The notes under the pieces were generated by a model, which made no database searches, was not told the DNA's origin, and was given only the letters and a program-made list of their open reading frames with translations. DNA of 64,000 nt from Prunella strophiata (Eukaryota; Chordata; Aves; Passeriformes; Prunellidae), in contig JAZBQD010000015.1 in NCBI GenBank assembly GCA_036583965.1, forward strand, positions 26,138,310-26,202,309, in the 5' to 3' direction. The position numbers and the translations under genes are program-made. Shown here in pieces: positions 42,001 to 48,000 of this stretch. The number at the start of each line of letters is the position of its first letter. The stretch's first letter is position 1.

Positions 42001-45000
42001 TTTGTCCTCTAGTTGTGTCTCCCTTTGTAGTTGGGGAAACATTCCTGTTTTTCCAGAACTTGCTTAGACCTCAAGTGGAAAACATCTGATATATCTGAGT
42101 TACAGACCTTGTTCATTAATTGGGAAAGTGAAACTATATCAGTTCTTAGAGAAGGTTATTTGAAAGAAATTTCTCTGTGCAACAATATAATTACCTGAGC
42201 AAAGCCTCCAAACAAAAGGCTGTATTGTAAGTTATGCACAAAGACTGAGAGTGAACTCATCAATAAGGGCTGAATAATGGAAAGAAAGAAGAAAAAGCTA
42301 AAGCAGCCCCCATATGTAACAGACACATGGTTTTCAATTATTTATTAGTCTGGTATTTGTAGTGAGAACTTTTTATTTTAAACTGAGAAATGGTAACTGT
42401 TGGTTTCAAAACAAGGAAGGGATTTTTACACTTTTGATCTAACACAGGTGAGTGCTTGTTTCCATGTGAGAACCACACAACGACCTTTAAAGATTCATTT
42501 CCCAGTATGTGTTACTCTACATAATTGCCAATATGGCCAGCAAAACCCTCAGAATGCTGTAACACTACACTTCTAGTCTTGTTTTATTCATCACTGACCT
42601 ACTGCAGCAGCAAACCCATTCAGACACATGTAATTTGCATATAAAATATCAGGCAGTGGATAAACTCAAGGAGAAAAAACCACAACTGGCAGACACGATG
42701 CACTGTTTATCAGTAGAGATATGTTCTTCCTAGTGGCAAGGTGCTAGAAAATAATGAGTTTGTATTGTGCCTTTCTACATAAATTTTTTCAAGGTCTCCT
42801 GAATAGAGAATACCACAGGCAAATGGGAAAAAATATTCTTTAATGGATTACTGTACTACTTTTTCTAGGACATCCAAGTTTTCCTCTCACTTCATAATGG
42901 TTATAACCTGATATCAGGCTGATTTCCTTCTGATTTCCAATTCAAGATTTGTTTGGAGAAATATGTCAGACTCCTTCTGAGTGGTTTAGATACATGATTT
43001 GTAAGATGCTTACTATTTAATCTCACTCTGTTCAAAATGCATGTCAATGATGCTTAAAAGTCTCCAGGAGCAAAGGAATTGAAAAAAATAAAAACTGTTT
43101 ATTTGCAAAAAATTCCCTGAATTATACTAAAAAGCCAATGCAAGAGTAACAGTCAAACATGTCCCTCACCAATTTCACCCTTGAAAATTATTACAGAAAG
43201 GGATTAAGTAATAGGAGTTACAATTAATATTTTACCCTCATTGCTACTTTTCTATATAGATATCAGTTTGGAGAAGTAAAATAATTTCAGAATCAGAAGC
43301 AAACAGATTGTTGTCTTAATGAGAGCCCATCAGCAAAGACAATTCAGAACAAGAGAAATTCAGTTATAAAAACATTTCATTAGCCCAGAGAAAGTTACAC
43401 TTGAAGCCAGATGTCCTCATTCATCCATTTACTTGTATTTTACTAGAACTATTTCCTATCAGAAAATGTTAATTCTGGAAAAACTAAAACATTTCTCCAT
43501 TTTATGTAAATTTTTGACAGGAAGATCTCTAAATGTTTGATCTCAGCATCAGCTTTCAGTTGTTTTGTAATTTTAAACTTTATATAAAAAATCCAAACTA
43601 CAGGAACTATTTAGTTTTGTGAAAGATTACATTTTCCAGTATTTTGGTCCAGGATTTCCCCCAAAGCAGTAGCTGATGTTTTTGATGGGCTCTGCCCTTT
43701 GGAGTTTGCTTATCAGAAGCAAGATCCAGACCTATTTCCCTTTCCTGACTTAGCAGTTCTCCTCACATGCACATAGGTGCCCAGCTGAGCCACCTCAACC
43801 CTGCATGTTCAGCTGATAACACAAGCCATTCCCCAATTTCTATTAACAGCAGCTTCCCACAGAGATCAGTTAGAAAAACAATAGATAAGCTGAGTCATCA
43901 CATTAACAACTTTATAGCTTGAAATTTAATTTGCTAGCATAAGAATTCTAAGGTTATCAACTTCTACTATTATTGGAGAATTTCATCGCTCACAACTGGA
44001 GTAAAAAATGTTAGGTAAAAAAAGCAAATTTTGTGATTAATATAGATATTGCATTACCAAGAACCCCTGCAAGCCAAATGTATCTGTTTTAAAAAATTTG
44101 GTCATGTAACTCTTCACATAGTAGCCAAACCAGATTGAATGCTGAAGTACCATAACTTTGTCCTTAGTCAAAGATGATTCTCTTTGAGCAAAGACTGCCT
44201 TAGTTGTAAAATTCACCTCACATCATCACCATAATGAAAAACCTGATCTCTTTAGTCCCCATCTACCTTGATAAAATGAGCTTTCTGTTAGGAAAGCCTA
44301 AAAATGATTGTTCAATGACTTGTTGAGAAGTGATTCATCAGAGCTCAAAAGGTATTTGCAATTTTCTTTAGCAGCTTTTCCTATTGCACAAAGAGTTTTT
44401 ATTCTATCTGAGGAATCATAGAGAATTGTTTAAAAAGGAGATGATAAACTGCATTTTCAGCTTCAGTGCATGTATTGATTGCTGTCTTGAGTTGCAGAAA
44501 AACACTCTGTGGACATGTAAAACTAGCCTTGCACACACAGTTGCAGAGGTCTCCTACTATCCTTTATAAATTAAATATATTATCTACATGGTACAATAGT
44601 TTTATAAATGTTTATATATATTTTATAAGTATCTTTACTTTTAAAACAAATATATATCCTTGATTATTACTTCAGATGGGTACTAATTCCTATTTACTGG
44701 GGTTCAGAATTTTTTTTTTAATACCTTTTAAATTTAGATAATACTTAATGTTCTCTAGAAATATTAATTCACTGGGAAATCTTTAAAGAACAAATTTTGG
44801 AGTAGATCTTGAATAAAGTGATAGAGCAATTTTAGTACTAAGAACAAAATGCAAATTCTCTTACTTTACCAGCACAGCTGACAAGTGAAGTCTCTTCAAT
44901 TGCTTGATGCAGGAAGAACAATTTATTTTTATTTGTACATCTAATTTTTTCTTACATGTCCTCCCTTTGGCCAACTGCTGCTAGCTAAACTGGTCTAATG

Positions 45001-48000
45001 TCTTACCTTCAAAATAAAATAGCCTTCTTTTTCTGGACAGACACATTTGTAACTGTCAGCCTGAAAGACCTTCCTAAACTGTATAATTCAACTTGCCAAC
45101 ATTTAAACATAAGATGTGGTATGTGAGAAAACTGAAAACTAGAGCCCCACAGAAGTTACTCACTCAGGAAAAAAATCCTTGAGGGAGAATCATTCATTCA
45201 CTGTAAATAATGCTGCTCTACTACTGATGCAAATAATTTGCAGCAATAAAACTGAGGAAATGCCAAGTTCACATAAGAACTAAAACAAGTGCAGTCCGAG
45301 CTGTGGCGATCTCTTAGCAGAAATGTCTCTATGTAGCAAAACTTTTCACAGTCCTTAGCATCTCCATATGCCTGACTACCAGTGACAGTTTGCCTTCCTG
45401 AGATGGAAGCATGGCCAGCAGGAGCAGGGATGGTCATTCTTCCCCTGCACTGGGCACTGGTGAGGCCACACCTTGAGTGTGTGTCCAGTTCTGGGCCCTC
45501 AGTTTGGGAAGGACGTTGAGACACTTGAGCACATCCAGAGGAGGCAACGAGGCTGGAGAGGGGCCTGGAACACAAATCCTGTGAGGAACAGCTGAGGGAG
45601 CTGGCGGTGTTTAGCCCGGAGGAAAGGAGACTCAGGGGTGACCTTATCACTCTCTGCAACTCCCTGAAAGGTGATTGTGGTCAGGTGGGGGTTGGTCTCT
45701 TTCTCCAGGCAGCAACTGACAGAACCAGAGGTCACAGTCTCCAGCTGCATCAAGGGAAATATAGGTTGGATATTAGGAAAAAGTTGTTCACTGAAAGAGT
45801 GATAAAGTTCTGGAATGATCTGCCCAGGGAGGTGGTGGAGTCACCATCCCTGGATGTGTTTAAAAAGACTGGATGTGGCACTGGGTGCCATGGTTTAGTT
45901 GAGGTGTTAGGGCTTGGGTTGGACTCGATGATCTTTAAGGTCTCTCCCAACCTAGTGATTCTGTGAATTGTGTGAATTGAATTTCTAATCCCATCTGCAC
46001 AGGGCCTTTACAGAACACCGGATAGAACAGCCAGCTCTGTAAGTGAGCTTTACAATGACTTTATTGGAGAAGCACCAGCAGAGAGATTCCTCACTAGGGC
46101 AAGTAATGCTGTGACTGATTGTGGTATTCACATTTCTCTGAACCTGAGAGAAGCAGGAAGAGTACCAGAGAAAAGAATGAGCAAAACAATTCTTATCTCA
46201 TTTACTACTCCTGTGTTATACCAAAGTGGAATGCAATATGGAGATTGTTTACCCAAAGTGATGGTGTTTTGTTTCCCTAACCTATCAGGCCAAGTACGTG
46301 TCGAAACTGTCAGCCAGCAGACAGTCACGAGATTTTGTGCAGTTGAATCCTTGTTCAGTTTCAGTTTAGATATATTATAGTTTAGATGTAATATAGTATA
46401 ATAAAGTAGTTAAATAACCTTCTGATATTATGAAATCCTACTCATCATCCTTCCCTACCACAGGGCTTACCTGCATTTACAATAACTGATGGTGTTTATT
46501 TTCATTCCAGCCTACTAGCTGCAGGTGGAGGAAATCGAAGGACTGCCAATGTGGTGGCTCATGGTTTTGCCAACCTTTTCATTCTGGACAAGAAAACACT
46601 CAATGAAATCTTGGTGAACTATCCTGACTCAGAAAAACTTCTCATGAAGAAAGCAAAGTATGTCCTAATAACAGTTTTTAAATCATATCATTTAGCTGCA
46701 GGATGGACAGTTGTGACTTCTAGAAGATTTGCATTCCTTTCTTGGAAAAGAGTTGTAAACACAGTGTGTTAGGGGTCAGATTTGCCTGGTAGTTTCTAGT
46801 TGAAAGCATGGTCTTGGAAGGAATCCCAAGGATTGTGGAAATGTGGTAAGTAGAATGAAATCCTGAATGTAGTTGCCTTATGCATTATATTAAAGGTAAC
46901 ATAAAAAAATAAAATAGGAGATAACAATACATATCAGGACTTCTTACATCATCAAGAAAGAAACTGCAGGACAGATATCAGTTAAGGAATAAGTTTTCAA
47001 AGATGCAACAAAACACTTGCAATTAATTCTACTGAGATATGCTTCAATGCATCCACAGACTTGTATGCATTTCCAAAACCTTAAGCAGCAGTTAGGAGTA
47101 GATTTAAAGTAAGGCCTGACAAGATGGAACTACACATATTAGATACCTGTGTATTTTATTCAAAAGCATTCAGATATGGGATTTCAAACTAAGATTGCTT
47201 TTCACCTTCCTTTGGCTGTAGCTGGCTAGGATCACCATTTTCACAGCTTTGAAAGGGCAAAATGTTGTCAGATTTTGTCATAAAATTATGACAAAATGAG
47301 TACCTTGCTATCTTGTAAAAGGTCCAAATATTTGAAACAGTTTGTCATTATCAGTATACTTCAGCAGCCCTACTGGTCTCTACTGTTGCCTCAAATTGCT
47401 ATCAAAGGTTTGAAGGTTGGTTGCAGACTTGAAATTCCCCCAGAGAAGACTAAACATAGCACAGGAGAGACATTTTGTTTTTCAGAAATGCTAGCAAATG
47501 GCTGCATTCATCATATTGTAACAGCCCAGGCAGTCAAACAATAGTATCTTGAGAATCATGATGGCCCTGAGGAACAAGGAAACCAGGCACAGAATGGGCT
47601 GACTGCTCAATTTTCAAAACTAGCATTAACTGGTAGAAAAGGGGAACAAATGCATGGACCAATGATCCCCAGAAACAATCATTCCTGACTTTTATCCAGC
47701 TTCTATCTGAACAGCAGTATGACCTTGTTATTCCTGTCTCTCTGTCCTATGCTGCCTCTTCTGCTTTCTTGCCCAACCTAGGCATATTCTGCCCATTCAT
47801 TAAATTCTGCTTCCTCCAGATAGCCTTTATCAACTGTGGAGCTTAATCATACACCTTTTGTATCTGCACTCTCATTTGAGCTCAAAGACCTCTCTAGATA
47901 TCAGACTAAAAACAAGATATTCTGTTTAAAGATATGCAGTACCTGCCCTATGCAAAAGGCCATGTAGTTTACCAGTCTTGCATCCACAAATTCTGCCAAA

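Larger units (their letters stand above)
41165..46510 (+). other. CNGB3: CNGB3 intron (5.3 kb) with CR1 and LTR-like element
   Basis: 41165-45400 is AT-rich with no recognised element. It is followed by CR1 at 45413-45975 and an LTR-like element at 46110-46484. Only about 26 bases separate the latter from the next exon. Confidence 0.65.

Noticed and set aside
45198..45966. Open frames of 153, 84 and 119 codons
   Set aside because: All lie across a CR1 3' region and its flank, and none resembles an intact reverse transcriptase.
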